Shown here piece after piece: positions 6,047 to 14,919 of a stretch of 23,169 bases of DNA. The DNA is taken from positions 1 to 23,169 of the forward strand of contig JAEWFE010000285.1 in the NCBI GenBank assembly GCA_023389005.1, read 5' to 3'. The notes under the pieces were generated by a model, which was not told the DNA's origin, made no database searches, and was given only the letters and a program-made list of their open reading frames with translations. A program made the position numbers and the translations under genes. Every line of letters starts with the position of its first letter. Position 1 is the first letter of the stretch. Origin of the DNA: Bacillota bacterium. Lineage in GTDB: Bacteria > Bacillota > Bacilli > Lactobacillales > Enterococcaceae.

Positions 6047-8293
6047 TTGATTAATAAAAATTACTTAAGTATGGCGGGACTATTGCATGATGTCGGAAAA
6101 ATTGTCTTTCGTGCTTCTCAAAATCCGATGAGAAAAGATCATTCCTTTCTGGGGTGGGAGTTTTTAAGAAAGTATCCTGTTTTCCATTCACCAGAAATTC
6201 AAGAGAGTGTGTTATTCCATCATTGTAATCATTTGAAGGAAGCAAAACTAAATCCAAATAGTGCGGCGTATATTACCTATTTTGCTGATAATATTGCAAG
6301 TGGTATTGATAGAAAAGATATTACTGATGCAAGTCAGTCAGAGGGGGATTTCCAGCATTATGCACCGCTACAATCTATCTTCAATATTGTTAGAGAGGAT
6401 AGAGGCAGAAAAAATAATACCTTCCGTTTTTCTATTGATGGCTCGACGCAATTTCCTGATGATATAGAAAAATGGTATTATCCAGAAGATTATAATAAAT
6501 TAGGTTTAAGTTTAGATCAACTATTTCAAAAGATTGAACAGTTGGACAAAGCAACAATTGATTCAGTCATTCAGATTTTGGAACAGTTATTGGCCTATAT
6601 TCCAAGTTCAACAAATACAAATCAATTGATGGATATTTCCTTATTTGACCATAGTAAGGTAACTAGTGCGGTAGCTTTATGTATATACGATTACTTGACT
6701 GAAAGACAAATCGATAATTATCAACAGTGTTTCACTATAGAAGCTGCTCGCTATTATAATGAAGAAATGTTTATGCTTTTTTCTTTTGATATGAGTGGTA
6801 TTCAAGACTTTATTTACAATATAAGTGGCGAAAATGCATTAAAAAGTTTACGTGCGAGAAGTTTTTATCTCGAAATTTTACTAGAGCATTTGTCAGATGA
6901 ATTGTTGAAAAGGCTTTCTTTAAACCGGACGAATTTATTATACATAGGTGGTGGACGTGCGACTTTTCTATTTCCTAATTCGCAACGAACCAAAGATATT
7001 ACCGAAACGTTTATTCTAGAAGTGCGAAAATGGTTTTTAGATAACTTTAAAACAGATTTGTCCTTAGCTTATGGTAGTGTTCCATGTAGCGCGAATACTT
7101 TAATGAATAATAACGGTAATTATCAGACACTTTGGACAACACTCAGTCAAGAAATATCAACGAAAAAGGCACAAAAATATAGTTATCAAGAAATTATTCA
7201 ATTAAATCATTCAAAACTATCCCATCAGCGAGAGTGTAGAGAATGTTTACGAAGTGATATTCATTTAAATGGTGATTTGTGCCCAATATGTGAAAATATC
7301 ATTAAAATCTCATCTAAGTTATTGGATAATGATTATTTTATTGTTACGCAAGCATCTGGACAAGGGCTAATCTTACCATTTCATTGTCACTTAGAATGTG
7401 TGAAAAGGGAGCAGGTATCTACTTATAAGAGTGATTCTAATACACAGTTTATTTATAGTAAAAATATCCCAATAAACAAAATATTAATAGCGACGACGAA
7501 TGTTTGGATGGGTGATTATGATTATTCAAGAGAACATGGCGCAGCGGATAGAGGGATTGCTAGTTACGCTGAAAGAGACCTTGGTGTAAAACGACTAGGT
7601 GTCCTTCGTGCTGATGTGGATAATTTGGGGGCAACATTTATTGCAGGGATCGCGCCAAAGTATCGCTCAATTTCTCGAACTGTGACGCTATCCAGATTGC
7701 TATCCAGATTCTTTAAATATGAGATTAACGAAGTGCTTTCTAATTATCGAGCTACAGTTATCTATGCTGGTGGTGATGATTTGTTTATTATCGGGTCGTG
7801 GGATGACATGATCAAAGCTGCAATTAATATTAGACGCCGGTTTCGTGTTTTTGCTTCAGACAAGTTAACGTTATCTGCGGGTATTGGATTATATCCTGTA
7901 AAATATCCAGTTTCACGTATGGCTTCTGAGGTAGGAGAATTAGAAGATTTAGGTAAAACTGGCGAGAAAAATCAAGTTGTCTTATGGTATCCAAAAAATC
8001 TATATAATTGGGATGTGTTTGAGAAAAATGTAGTGATAGAAAAGGCAAAATTGCTATTTGAGTTATATGAAACTTCACAAAGCATGTCGCTTATGTACAA
8101 TATCTTACATTATCTTTCGCGTATTGAAAAAGAAGAAGGAATTAATTTAGCAAGGTTTGCCTATCTTCTAGCAAGAACAAAACTTAATCAAGATCAAATT
8201 CAACAACTATATAAATGGGCGACTTCTCCAAATGACAGAAAAGAGCTCTTAACATCTCTAGAAATATTGATTTATTCAAAACGGGAGGGATAA
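6047..8293 (+). CDS. cas10: Cas10/Csm1, HD nuclease and cyclic oligoadenylate synthase
   Basis: This is the large subunit of the Csm complex, 748 aa. The start is TTG 6047, supported by GGGGTGAG eight bases upstream. An N-terminal HD domain (GLLHDVGK, H14-D15; HHCNH 58-62) should give single-stranded DNase activity. A zinc ribbon is formed by C397, C400, C412 and C415. The palm domain carries YAGGDDLF with G575-G576-D577-D578, the catalytic centre that makes cyclic oligoadenylates from ATP upon target RNA binding. A helical C-terminal domain follows (about 660-748). Every key motif is present, so both DNA cleavage and second-messenger signalling are predicted. Csm2 follows after two bases. 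Confidence 0.96.
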   Translation: MINKNYLSMAGLLHDVGKIVFRASQNPMRKDHSFLGWEFLRKYPVFHSPEIQESVLFHHCNHLKEAKLNPNSAAYITYFADNIASGIDRKDITDASQSEGDFQHYAPLQSIFNIVREDRGRKNNTFRFSIDGSTQFPDDIEKWYYPEDYNKLGLSLDQLFQKIEQLDKATIDSVIQILEQLLAYIPSSTNTNQLMDISLFDHSKVTSAVALCIYDYLTERQIDNYQQCFTIEAARYYNEEMFMLFSFDMSGIQDFIYNISGENALKSLRARSFYLEILLEHLSDELLKRLSLNRTNLLYIGGGRATFLFPNSQRTKDITETFILEVRKWFLDNFKTDLSLAYGSVPCSANTLMNNNGNYQTLWTTLSQEISTKKAQKYSYQEIIQLNHSKLSHQRECRECLRSDIHLNGDLCPICENIIKISSKLLDNDYFIVTQASGQGLILPFHCHLECVKREQVSTYKSDSNTQFIYSKNIPINKILIATTNVWMGDYDYSREHGAADRGIASYAERDLGVKRLGVLRADVDNLGATFIAGIAPKYRSISRTVTLSRLLSRFFKYEINEVLSNYRATVIYAGGDDLFIIGSWDDMIKAAINIRRRFRVFASDKLTLSAGIGLYPVKYPVSRMASEVGELEDLGKTGEKNQVVLWYPKNLYNWDVFEKNVVIEKAKLLFELYETSQSMSLMYNILHYLSRIEKEEGINLARFAYLLARTKLNQDQIQQLYKWATSPNDRKELLTSLEILIYSKREG

Positions 8294-8295
8294 GG

Positions 8296-8766
8296 ATGAA
8301 TTTAGGAACAATAAAAATAAATGGCGTCGAAAAGAAAATTGATTGTACATTTGCCGAAGAAACCGTTAAAGAAAATTATAAAAAAGCAACTGTAAAAGGA
8401 AAAGAAGGACTGTACTTTTTCTATGTTGAATCTGGAGGAAATAATAACGGTAAATATAAAATTGAAGGATTATCCTCTAGCAAACTGCGTGGCCTTTTAG
8501 ATTTAGTGAATAATATCTACAGTAAAGTATATTATAGCAATGATAAAGATTTGTCCCGAGTGCTAGATGATATTGCCTATTTACAAGTGAAATATGCTTA
8601 TGAAGCTGGTCGTGAAAAAACGGTAAAGAAATTTTTAGATAAATCAAAATTAATGCTGTTGATTCCATACATTATTCAAAAAAATGATAAAAAGTTTTTC
8701 TTTGATTATTGTAAGTATTTTGAAGCGTATGTTGCATATATGAAATATTATGGAATGGAGGATTAG
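8296..8766 (+). CDS. csm2: Csm2, small subunit of the Csm complex
   Basis: Csm2 lines the inner filament of the complex and contacts the crRNA-target duplex. The protein is 156 aa. The helical core starts at about residue 60 (SSKLRGLLDLVNNIYSKVYY), followed by LQVKYAYEAGREKTVKKFLD and KDKKFFFDYCKYFEAYVAY-like helices, as in Csm2 proteins. The first 55 residues form a basic strand-rich extension that is longer than in many relatives. The ribosome binding site GGAGGGATAAGG overlaps the end of cas10. It is translated in step with csm3, two bases downstream. Confidence 0.88.
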   Translation: MNLGTIKINGVEKKIDCTFAEETVKENYKKATVKGKEGLYFFYVESGGNNNGKYKIEGLSSSKLRGLLDLVNNIYSKVYYSNDKDLSRVLDDIAYLQVKYAYEAGREKTVKKFLDKSKLMLLIPYIIQKNDKKFFFDYCKYFEAYVAYMKYYGMED

Positions 8767-8768
8767 TT

Positions 8769-9419
8769 ATGTTTTCTAAAATAAAAATTAACGGAAAAGT
8801 TCTCATTCAGTCAGGTCTACATATAGGTGGTGGCGGTGAAACTAGCATGATTGGTGCGCTTGATTCGCCGGTTGTTAGAGATACTGCATCTAGATTACCT
8901 ATTATTCCAGGTAGCTCATTAAAAGGGAAAGGTAGATACCTATTAGCAAAGTATAAAAGTGAGAATATTATATTAAAAGATCATAACCAAGATCATGAAC
9001 AAGTAATTAGATTATTTGGTGCGAGTAGTGATAATGATAGTAATGTGATAATTTCTCGATTACAATTTTTCGATTGCCAAATTGCAGAGGAATCCAAGCA
9101 AGCATTTATCGAAAATGATATCAATGTAACTGAAATTAAGTACGAAAACACCATTAAAAGAGATACGATGATTGCCATGCCTCGACAAATTGAACGGGTG
9201 ACGCGGGGGACTAAGTTTAATTTTGAACTTATTTATAATGTGGAAAACGCAGCAGAAGTAGTTGAAGACTTTGAAAATATTCAATTAATGTTGAATTTGC
9301 TAAGAAACGATTATCTTGGCGGCGGCGGTACCCGTGGGAATGGTCGTATTGACTTCCAAATTGATGAAATTAAAACAGTTATTGGAGATTATGATTCATC
9401 AAGTTTAAGATTGCAGTAA
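8769..9419 (+). CDS. csm3: Csm3, backbone RAMP with target RNase activity
   Basis: Csm3 is the repeated backbone subunit (Cas7 group) and cuts target RNA at 6-nt intervals. The protein is 216 aa, normal for the family. D32 in IGALDSPVVRD is at the position of the catalytic Asp known from staphylococcal and streptococcal Csm3. PIIPGSSLKGKGRYLLA is the conserved RAMP motif, and LGGGGTRGNGR (183-193) is the glycine-rich loop. All are intact. It starts two bases after csm2, with GGAGGATT upstream. Confidence 0.95.
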   Translation: MFSKIKINGKVLIQSGLHIGGGGETSMIGALDSPVVRDTASRLPIIPGSSLKGKGRYLLAKYKSENIILKDHNQDHEQVIRLFGASSDNDSNVIISRLQFFDCQIAEESKQAFIENDINVTEIKYENTIKRDTMIAMPRQIERVTRGTKFNFELIYNVENAAEVVEDFENIQLMLNLLRNDYLGGGGTRGNGRIDFQIDEIKTVIGDYDSSSLRLQ

Positions 9420-9421
9420 GG

Positions 9422-10345
9422 ATGATGATTATGAGAGGATATAAATTTCATTTTCGCACAAGTGTTCATTTCGGGCAAAAGCGGCTGAGTGATTCGTTAA
9501 ATAGTTTTTATGCAGATACTTTATTTAGTGCACTCATCATTGAAGCGAATAAATTAAATATAGACTTCCAACCGTTGCTAGAAGATATGATTTTGTCTGA
9601 TGCTTTTCCGTTTGTAAGTGAAAATTATTATTTACCTAAAGCTTATATTCCGATTACCAGTAATGTAAAGCATGAAACAGACTATAAAATATTTAAAAAG
9701 TTATCCTTTATTCCGATTTCTGAATATCAAACTTATTTGAACGGTGAATTATCCAGTGAAGCGGCGAAAAAAATCAAAGAAAATTTTGACTTAGGTGAAG
9801 ATGCTACTCAAGTTAAAGTCAATGTAGATAAGATGTATAAAGGAATTGAGAAGGACTCTAAACCGTATGTAGTAGGGACCTATACATTTCATCCAAATGC
9901 TGGATTATATGTACTTGTTGATGCGAGTGAAGCAACTTTTTCACTCCTGGAATCACTTCTGGAATCATTACAGTATAGCGGTATAGGTGGCAAGCGGACA
10001 TCAGGATACGGACAATTTACCTATGAGCGTTTACCAGATGAAGTCATTCAACAAGTATTGCAGATAAAATCTAGTAGTTATCTATTACTTTCCGGTGCAA
10101 TGGCTGAAGATGAAGAACTAGAAAATGTGTGCGACGGAGCAAGATATAAAATCATGAAAAGAAGTGGCTTTGTCCAATCTTCAACATATGCAGATCAATT
10201 AGTTAAACGAAATGACTATTATGTATTTTCAGCCGGTTCGACATTTCATCAGAAGTTTGCTGGAAAAATTTTTGATATGTCTGAAAATGGGCGTCATCCT
10301 GTTTATCGTTATGCTAAAGGATTTTGGATTGGAGGAATGCATTGA
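9422..10345 (+). CDS. csm4: Csm4, Cas5-group RAMP capping the crRNA 5' tag
   Basis: Csm4 binds the crRNA 5' handle and bridges Cas10 to the Csm3 backbone. The protein is 307 aa from ATG 9422; ATG 9425 and 9431 are also in frame, and 9431 is better spaced from AAGGA. Recognisable parts are SVHFGQKRLSDS near the start, DTLFSALIIEA (32-42), LPKAYIP (71-77) and the glycine-rich loop QYSGIGGKRTSGYGQF (184-199). The C-terminal part RSGFVQSSTYAD, then FSAGSTFHQKFAG, matches Csm4. It overlaps csm5 by one base (TGATG). Confidence 0.93.
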   Translation: MMIMRGYKFHFRTSVHFGQKRLSDSLNSFYADTLFSALIIEANKLNIDFQPLLEDMILSDAFPFVSENYYLPKAYIPITSNVKHETDYKIFKKLSFIPISEYQTYLNGELSSEAAKKIKENFDLGEDATQVKVNVDKMYKGIEKDSKPYVVGTYTFHPNAGLYVLVDASEATFSLLESLLESLQYSGIGGKRTSGYGQFTYERLPDEVIQQVLQIKSSSYLLLSGAMAEDEELENVCDGARYKIMKRSGFVQSSTYADQLVKRNDYYVFSAGSTFHQKFAGKIFDMSENGRHPVYRYAKGFWIGGMH

Positions 10346-11382
10346 TGAAAAAATATAGAGTTATATTAACAGTGCAAGGTCCAGTCTTTATTGGCTCCAA
10401 TCAAACTTTAAGAAAAACAGAATACATCCTGATTAAAGAGAGAAGCCAATTATTTATTCCTGATATGAAATCGTTTATTCAATATTTACGAGAAAAAGGA
10501 TTGCTCGAAAGCTTTATCGCGAAGATGCAAAATATCCCTAACAAACAATATAGTTTAAACAAGTTTCTTACGGAAGAAAAGCTGAATATCAATGAATTGA
10601 CAAAAAACGTTAAGGGCGTATTTATTAGATATAATGAGCTAAAAAAAGTAGGTCGAGGAAACAGACACTTAAATAATAAATCTAATAAAGAGTCATTAAA
10701 TGATGTTGCACGATTTATTCATAATGGTAATGGCGAAATATATGTTCCGGGAAGTAGTTTGAAGGGTGCGATGCGTACTATTTTAGAACCTTTTTTACCT
10801 GAACAGGATCCTGAAAAAAAAGCTGAACTATTTCATGCGATTTCTTTCTCAGATTCTGAAGTCATTCCTTCTAAAAATATGGAAATTTTTCAAAAAGTAG
10901 ATATGGGTAGAAAGCAAAAAACACTATCTTTATTTCGTGAATGTTTAAAACCAGACACCAAAGTTGTGATGTATATGACGATTGATGAAGGAAAATTTCC
11001 ATTTAATATTGAACAGATTAAGGAAAAAATTCAACTAACTATGCAAAATTATGAAAGTAAATGGCTGAATGCGATGTTTAAATTGGAAGCAGCTTCGCAT
11101 TTACATACTATGCATCCAGTAACGGGAGATGATTGTTATATCTATTTAGGTGGAGGAGTAGGCATAGTCGACAAGTCACCTAAAAAGAATCAGTTGTCAG
11201 CGGACAGTTTGCGAGATGAATTTTTCAATCGGTTAAAAAAGAAGGTACCCTATAATAAAATGGAAGGTCAAGTGCCAGAAAATGTTCCTCTAGTTGTAAA
11301 AGGTACCTATCAATCAGATAGGAACCGTTTTTTAGAATTCGGTTTATGTAATATTAAATTTATTGAAGTGGAGTGTGAATAA
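10345..11382 (+). CDS. csm5: Csm5, RAMP at the 3' end of the crRNA
   Basis: Csm5 caps the crRNA 3' end and helps its maturation with host nucleases. The start is ATG 10345, overlapping the csm4 stop, with GGAGG at 10331-10335; an upstream TTG in the same frame has no ribosome binding site. The 345-aa protein opens with a RAMP strand (YRVILTVQGPVFIGSNQTLR) and carries IYVPGSSLKGAMRTILEPF (133-150), the diagnostic Csm5 motif. A looser glycine patch, YLGGGVG, lies near residues 263-270. Csm6 follows with only two bases between. Confidence 0.93.
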   Translation: MKKYRVILTVQGPVFIGSNQTLRKTEYILIKERSQLFIPDMKSFIQYLREKGLLESFIAKMQNIPNKQYSLNKFLTEEKLNINELTKNVKGVFIRYNELKKVGRGNRHLNNKSNKESLNDVARFIHNGNGEIYVPGSSLKGAMRTILEPFLPEQDPEKKAELFHAISFSDSEVIPSKNMEIFQKVDMGRKQKTLSLFRECLKPDTKVVMYMTIDEGKFPFNIEQIKEKIQLTMQNYESKWLNAMFKLEAASHLHTMHPVTGDDCYIYLGGGVGIVDKSPKKNQLSADSLRDEFFNRLKKKVPYNKMEGQVPENVPLVVKGTYQSDRNRFLEFGLCNIKFIEVECE

Positions 11383-11384
11383 AA

Positions 11385-12632
11385 TTGAATATTTTGTTTA
11401 GTCCAATTGGGAATAGTGATCCTTGGAGAAATGATGCTGATGGTGCTATGTTACATATTGTACGTCACTATAAGCCAGAAGCAGTTTATTTATTTTTTAC
11501 AGACAGTATTTGGGAAGGTAATGAAAGGGTAAGGGGACAAAAAGAATATCACTGGAAACAATTTATTGATGAAATTTCTGGGGATGATGTAAAAGTGACA
11601 TTCATTCATGAAGAGATTTCTGCGCCTCATGATTTTGATGTATACAAAGATAGTTTTCATCGTCATCTTAATCAAATCCATGATGAATATCCAAATGCAT
11701 GTGTTTTATTAAATGTGACAAGTGGTACTCCGCAAATGGAATCTACATTATGTTTAGAATATATTACATATCCAACCAATAAAAAATGTATTCAAGTTGC
11801 AACACCATTAAAAAGTAGTAACTCAAGGACTACATTTGCAGCTCCAGAGAACCAAACAGAACAATTTGCAGCGGTAAATCAATTTGAAAGAGAAAATGAT
11901 AATCGCTGTAAAGAGATTGGAATTTTGAGCTTTAAAGAAACAATCGTTAAGAATCAAATTAAAGAATTAATTGATAACTATAATTATACTTCAGCATTAA
12001 CTTTACTTAACAGTGAAAAAGATACCTATTGTAATGAACAGTTAAAAGGAAAATTACAAATTCTATCTGATAGTATTCAAAAGTATAATTTGTTGCCTGA
12101 AATTGCTCAAAATTATAAAGATGTTAAATTACAAAATAGTTTATTCCATTGCTTACTGTTGAATTTGTATTTTAAACGTGGCGATTATGCAAATGCTTTG
12201 GTTCGCGTTAAGTCAATTGCTGAATATCTTGGAATTGAGTACTTAGAACAAACTTATCCAGGAATTATCTCATACGGAAAACGGATTGTGTTCAACGAAA
12301 ACTTCCAACCTTTTTATCAAACATATGAAGCACAAAATAGGAAATTTGTAAGTAACCCAATTAATTTTATTGCTTGTATTAATGCTTTGAAAATCTTAGG
12401 TGAAAATAATCATCAAAAGGTTATTAATCTATTAAATGTAATTGATAGTATTAATGATGATAGAAATGCAGTTGCACATCGTTTACGAGATATTAAAATC
12501 AATCAGGAAGCACTGCGTAAAGCAATTAATAGTGTAGAGGAACTTTTAAAAATTGTTTATAAAGATAAAGTCAAGATGGAAGATTTTGATTTATTTGATA
12601 GATATAACAATGATTTAATGGAGATAATATGA
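11385..12632 (+). CDS. csm6: Csm6, CARF-HEPN ribonuclease activated by cyclic oligoadenylate
   Basis: Csm6 is a free effector that degrades RNA non-specifically when its CARF domain binds the messenger made by Cas10. The protein is 415 aa; the only reasonable start is TTG 11385, with GGAG about 11 bases upstream. The N-terminal CARF domain shows ILFSPIGNSDPW (3-14) and CVLLNVTSGTPQMES (106-120), the ligand-loop motif. The C-terminal HEPN domain carries the RNase motif R360-N-A-V-A-H365 (R-x4-H). Both domains look intact. Residues 195-300 form a helical linker. It overlaps cas6 by four bases (ATGA). Confidence 0.95.
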   Translation: MNILFSPIGNSDPWRNDADGAMLHIVRHYKPEAVYLFFTDSIWEGNERVRGQKEYHWKQFIDEISGDDVKVTFIHEEISAPHDFDVYKDSFHRHLNQIHDEYPNACVLLNVTSGTPQMESTLCLEYITYPTNKKCIQVATPLKSSNSRTTFAAPENQTEQFAAVNQFERENDNRCKEIGILSFKETIVKNQIKELIDNYNYTSALTLLNSEKDTYCNEQLKGKLQILSDSIQKYNLLPEIAQNYKDVKLQNSLFHCLLLNLYFKRGDYANALVRVKSIAEYLGIEYLEQTYPGIISYGKRIVFNENFQPFYQTYEAQNRKFVSNPINFIACINALKILGENNHQKVINLLNVIDSINDDRNAVAHRLRDIKINQEALRKAINSVEELLKIVYKDKVKMEDFDLFDRYNNDLMEII

Positions 12633-13369
12633 TAAATAAATGGATTTTTGAAGTTGATATTGAAGATGAACGAAATATCTATAATTTGGGGAGTGTCTTT
12701 CATGGGGCAATTATCGAGCAACTTTCTGATGAGATGAAAGATTATTTGCACAATAGTAGTAAGTATTCCCCACTGAAGCAACGACTTTATAATAAAGAAG
12801 GAAAATATTATTGGGAAGTTATTAGTTTGCAAGATGAATTAGCTAACGAGTTACAATGTGTTTTTGAAAAAGCTGATAGTATTTATCTTAAAAGTCATCA
12901 AAAAAAAGTACATTTAAAACAAATAGCCCATCAAGCAATATCTATAAAAGAATTCACGGATAATGTCTATCAGCAAGAACAGTACAGTAAGTATATTAGA
13001 GTACGTCTTATAACACCGGTGTCTTTTAAAACAGATGGCAAGTATGATATCTTTCCTGATTTGAGAAAAATGTATCGGAGTGCGATGCTACAGTATGATA
13101 CTTTTGCTGATAAATACCAAGTTTATGACTTAGAGCTATTAGATTATTTACAAGAAAATTCTCGAATCGTGAATTATAAACTTCGATCCACTAAATTTTA
13201 TTTAGAAGGGACTAAAATTCCAGCATTTATTGGAGAATTTAAGGTTCAAATCCTAGCTGCATTACCAGTATTGCAGCTAGGCCACTTACTGTTGTCATTT
13301 GGTGAGTATGCCGGCGTGGGAATTAAAACTAGCTTAGGAATGGGAAAATTTGAAATTGTTAATAGATAA
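12629..13369 (+). CDS. cas6: Cas6, crRNA-processing endoribonuclease
   Basis: Cas6 cleaves the array transcript inside each repeat to leave an 8-nt 5' tag, here expected to be ACGAGAAC. The 246-aa protein has a duplicated ferredoxin-like fold. H25 in LGSVFHGAII is the likely catalytic histidine, and the C-terminal glycine-rich loop is GVGIKTSLGMGKF (229-241). IRVRLITPVSFKTDG, then IFPDLRKMYRSAM, forms the start of the second half. ATG 12629 overlaps the csm6 stop, so translation is coupled. One Cas6 could serve both arrays, whose repeats differ at a single base beside the stem. Confidence 0.92.
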   Translation: MINKWIFEVDIEDERNIYNLGSVFHGAIIEQLSDEMKDYLHNSSKYSPLKQRLYNKEGKYYWEVISLQDELANELQCVFEKADSIYLKSHQKKVHLKQIAHQAISIKEFTDNVYQQEQYSKYIRVRLITPVSFKTDGKYDIFPDLRKMYRSAMLQYDTFADKYQVYDLELLDYLQENSRIVNYKLRSTKFYLEGTKIPAFIGEFKVQILAALPVLQLGHLLLSFGEYAGVGIKTSLGMGKFEIVNR

Positions 13370-13410
13370 TAATACAAAAAGTTTATTATCTAGACAAGGG
13401 GTTTGAAAAT

Positions 13411-14751
13411 ATGAAGGTAAATTTATGCAGATATACTGTGCCATTTAGGTATGATTATGATAAAAGCAAAGAGTATCTAAATACTAAGCCTTTCAAAGAT
13501 AAAGTAGGCCTGAATCATTTTTCTAATAATGAAAAAACGATAGAATGCGATTTTTATCCACATATTGAAAATCTAATAAGAAATTCTAAGGATGATGATG
13601 GGGTTATTGATGTTATCCCGTTAAATTTACCAAAGCAGATAATCTATACTGTTTTATATGATAAATGTGTGCGATGGGAGATTTCTGAAGATACGTTTGT
13701 CTTATTTGATAACGGAGTGGGATTTTATTATTTTGATGTGAAGAATATGGAGTGCTTTAGGAGAATGCCAAACGGTTCCACTAATCTTCGCAGTCAGCTT
13801 ACTATAGCCGAATTAACCCATGATTTATTTTTATATTTTAATAATCGTGTCATTGAATTAGCCTATGATAATTATTCTAAAGAGTACAAAGATAAAAATG
13901 TAGATTGGAATGTTTCACCACTTTTAAGTGAAACATGTAGGGGACATTTTACTTTGAACGGTGAAGATTTTTATATCTATAAAAGAGTCGAAAATGAATT
14001 TAAGCAACTAAAAGGAGTTGAATTTTTTTCTAATCGTGATTTATTAGATATGAAAAATATTCCTGATAAAGCACATCCTTTTTTATTCATTTTAGATGAT
14101 ATTGATGAGGAAAGTTACCCATATGTAGGTCGAGCAGCTAAGGGTTATGATAATAACTATACATTTTTTGAATCTGAATTAGATAAACTAATTTTTCAAC
14201 CTTTTAAAGATAGGATGTGGGCTTTGTCACTTGAAGGAATTGCTGATATTGCAAGTTGGGATAACCAGTTCTATACCACTATTTTTTCTGAAACAAGGAT
14301 TTTTATGTATTACTATCTTTACATACTATCTTTGCATCAGTACTATAGTTTGCTTTATTTAACAACTGATTTATCGTTAAGTATTATCAAAAATAAGAAG
14401 ATGAAGTCAAAAGAAATTGTAAGGTATTTAGATGATATTAGTCTATTTCAAACTAAATACTACTATCCAGAAGTTAGTTATATTTCACACCACAATGATT
14501 ATTACCAAATGATACTTCAGACATTGAAAGTAGATATTTTACAAACAGAATTAAAAGAAGAAATAGTTATCCTTGAAGAATATCGAAATAGACTTTTTGC
14601 CGATCGTACGAGTGTGTTTCGTATCATTTTTACAGTTATGGGTGGTGCGGTAACGATAACTGAATTATTACAATTTTTCGATGTGAATTTTACGGATGTT
14701 TTTTCTTTTTTTACTAGATTCAGTAGTTTATTTATGAATGTATTTAAGTGA
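13411..14751 (+). CDS. Unrecognised 446-aa protein in the type III-A operon, probably membrane-linked
   Basis: I do not recognise the family. The gene lies 41 bp after cas6, in the same direction, with its own AAGGGG ribosome binding site, and ends 168 bp before array 2. Residues 1-240 look like a mixed alpha/beta soluble domain (DTFVLFDNGVGFYYFDV, FLFILDDIDEES). Residues 297-317 are rich in Tyr and Leu. Residues 363-398 could form a long charged helix (ELKEEIVILEEYRNR). Two hydrophobic segments end the protein: VFRIIFTVMGGAVTITELL (402-420) and about 427-445. This order, a cytosolic domain, long helix and C-terminal hydrophobic hairpin, recalls CorA-type channels, some of which serve type III systems, but no GMN motif is present. 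A role as an accessory effector or adaptor is inference from position. Confidence 0.85.
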   Translation: MKVNLCRYTVPFRYDYDKSKEYLNTKPFKDKVGLNHFSNNEKTIECDFYPHIENLIRNSKDDDGVIDVIPLNLPKQIIYTVLYDKCVRWEISEDTFVLFDNGVGFYYFDVKNMECFRRMPNGSTNLRSQLTIAELTHDLFLYFNNRVIELAYDNYSKEYKDKNVDWNVSPLLSETCRGHFTLNGEDFYIYKRVENEFKQLKGVEFFSNRDLLDMKNIPDKAHPFLFILDDIDEESYPYVGRAAKGYDNNYTFFESELDKLIFQPFKDRMWALSLEGIADIASWDNQFYTTIFSETRIFMYYYLYILSLHQYYSLLYLTTDLSLSIIKNKKMKSKEIVRYLDDISLFQTKYYYPEVSYISHHNDYYQMILQTLKVDILQTELKEEIVILEEYRNRLFADRTSVFRIIFTVMGGAVTITELLQFFDVNFTDVFSFFTRFSSLFMNVFK

Positions 14752-14919
14752 TTGATTTTTTATGCAATGAATGTTAATTTGTATTTAAGGTGAGAAATAA
14801 TTTTTTTCTTTTTGGCAAAATTTTGGACGAGAAGTGTTTGCAAGAAGACGTTTTGTCCAATTTTTTGCCAGTAAAATTGAGCTCAAACTGTTGATACGAC
14901 TGTGTTTTAAACGAGCTCT
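14752..14919 (+). promoter_or_regulatory. Leader of CRISPR array 2
   Basis: This AT-rich stretch joins the 446-aa gene to array 2. A weak promoter, TTGATT (14752-14757), 17 nt and TAATTT (14775-14780), may drive the array. The leader has the inverted repeat at 14813-14870 and, with the array 1 leader, shares TTGAT in the middle of the last 49 bp and CTCT next to the first repeat. The rest of those 49 bp differs substantially between the two leaders. Confidence 0.6.
14813..14870 (+). repeat. Leader inverted repeat, array 2 copy
   Basis: TGGCAAAATTTTGGAC (14813-14828) faces GTCCAATTTTTTGCCA (14855-14870): 16-bp arms, 14 of 16 positions complementary, 26-bp gap. The right arm ends 49 bp before the first repeat, the same as in array 1. 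Confidence 0.7.

Noticed and set aside
6047..12632. Loss of a catalytic residue in the effector genes
   Set aside because: The HD and GGDD motifs in Cas10, Asp32 in Csm3 and the R-x4-H motif in Csm6 are all present, so there is no sign of inactivation.
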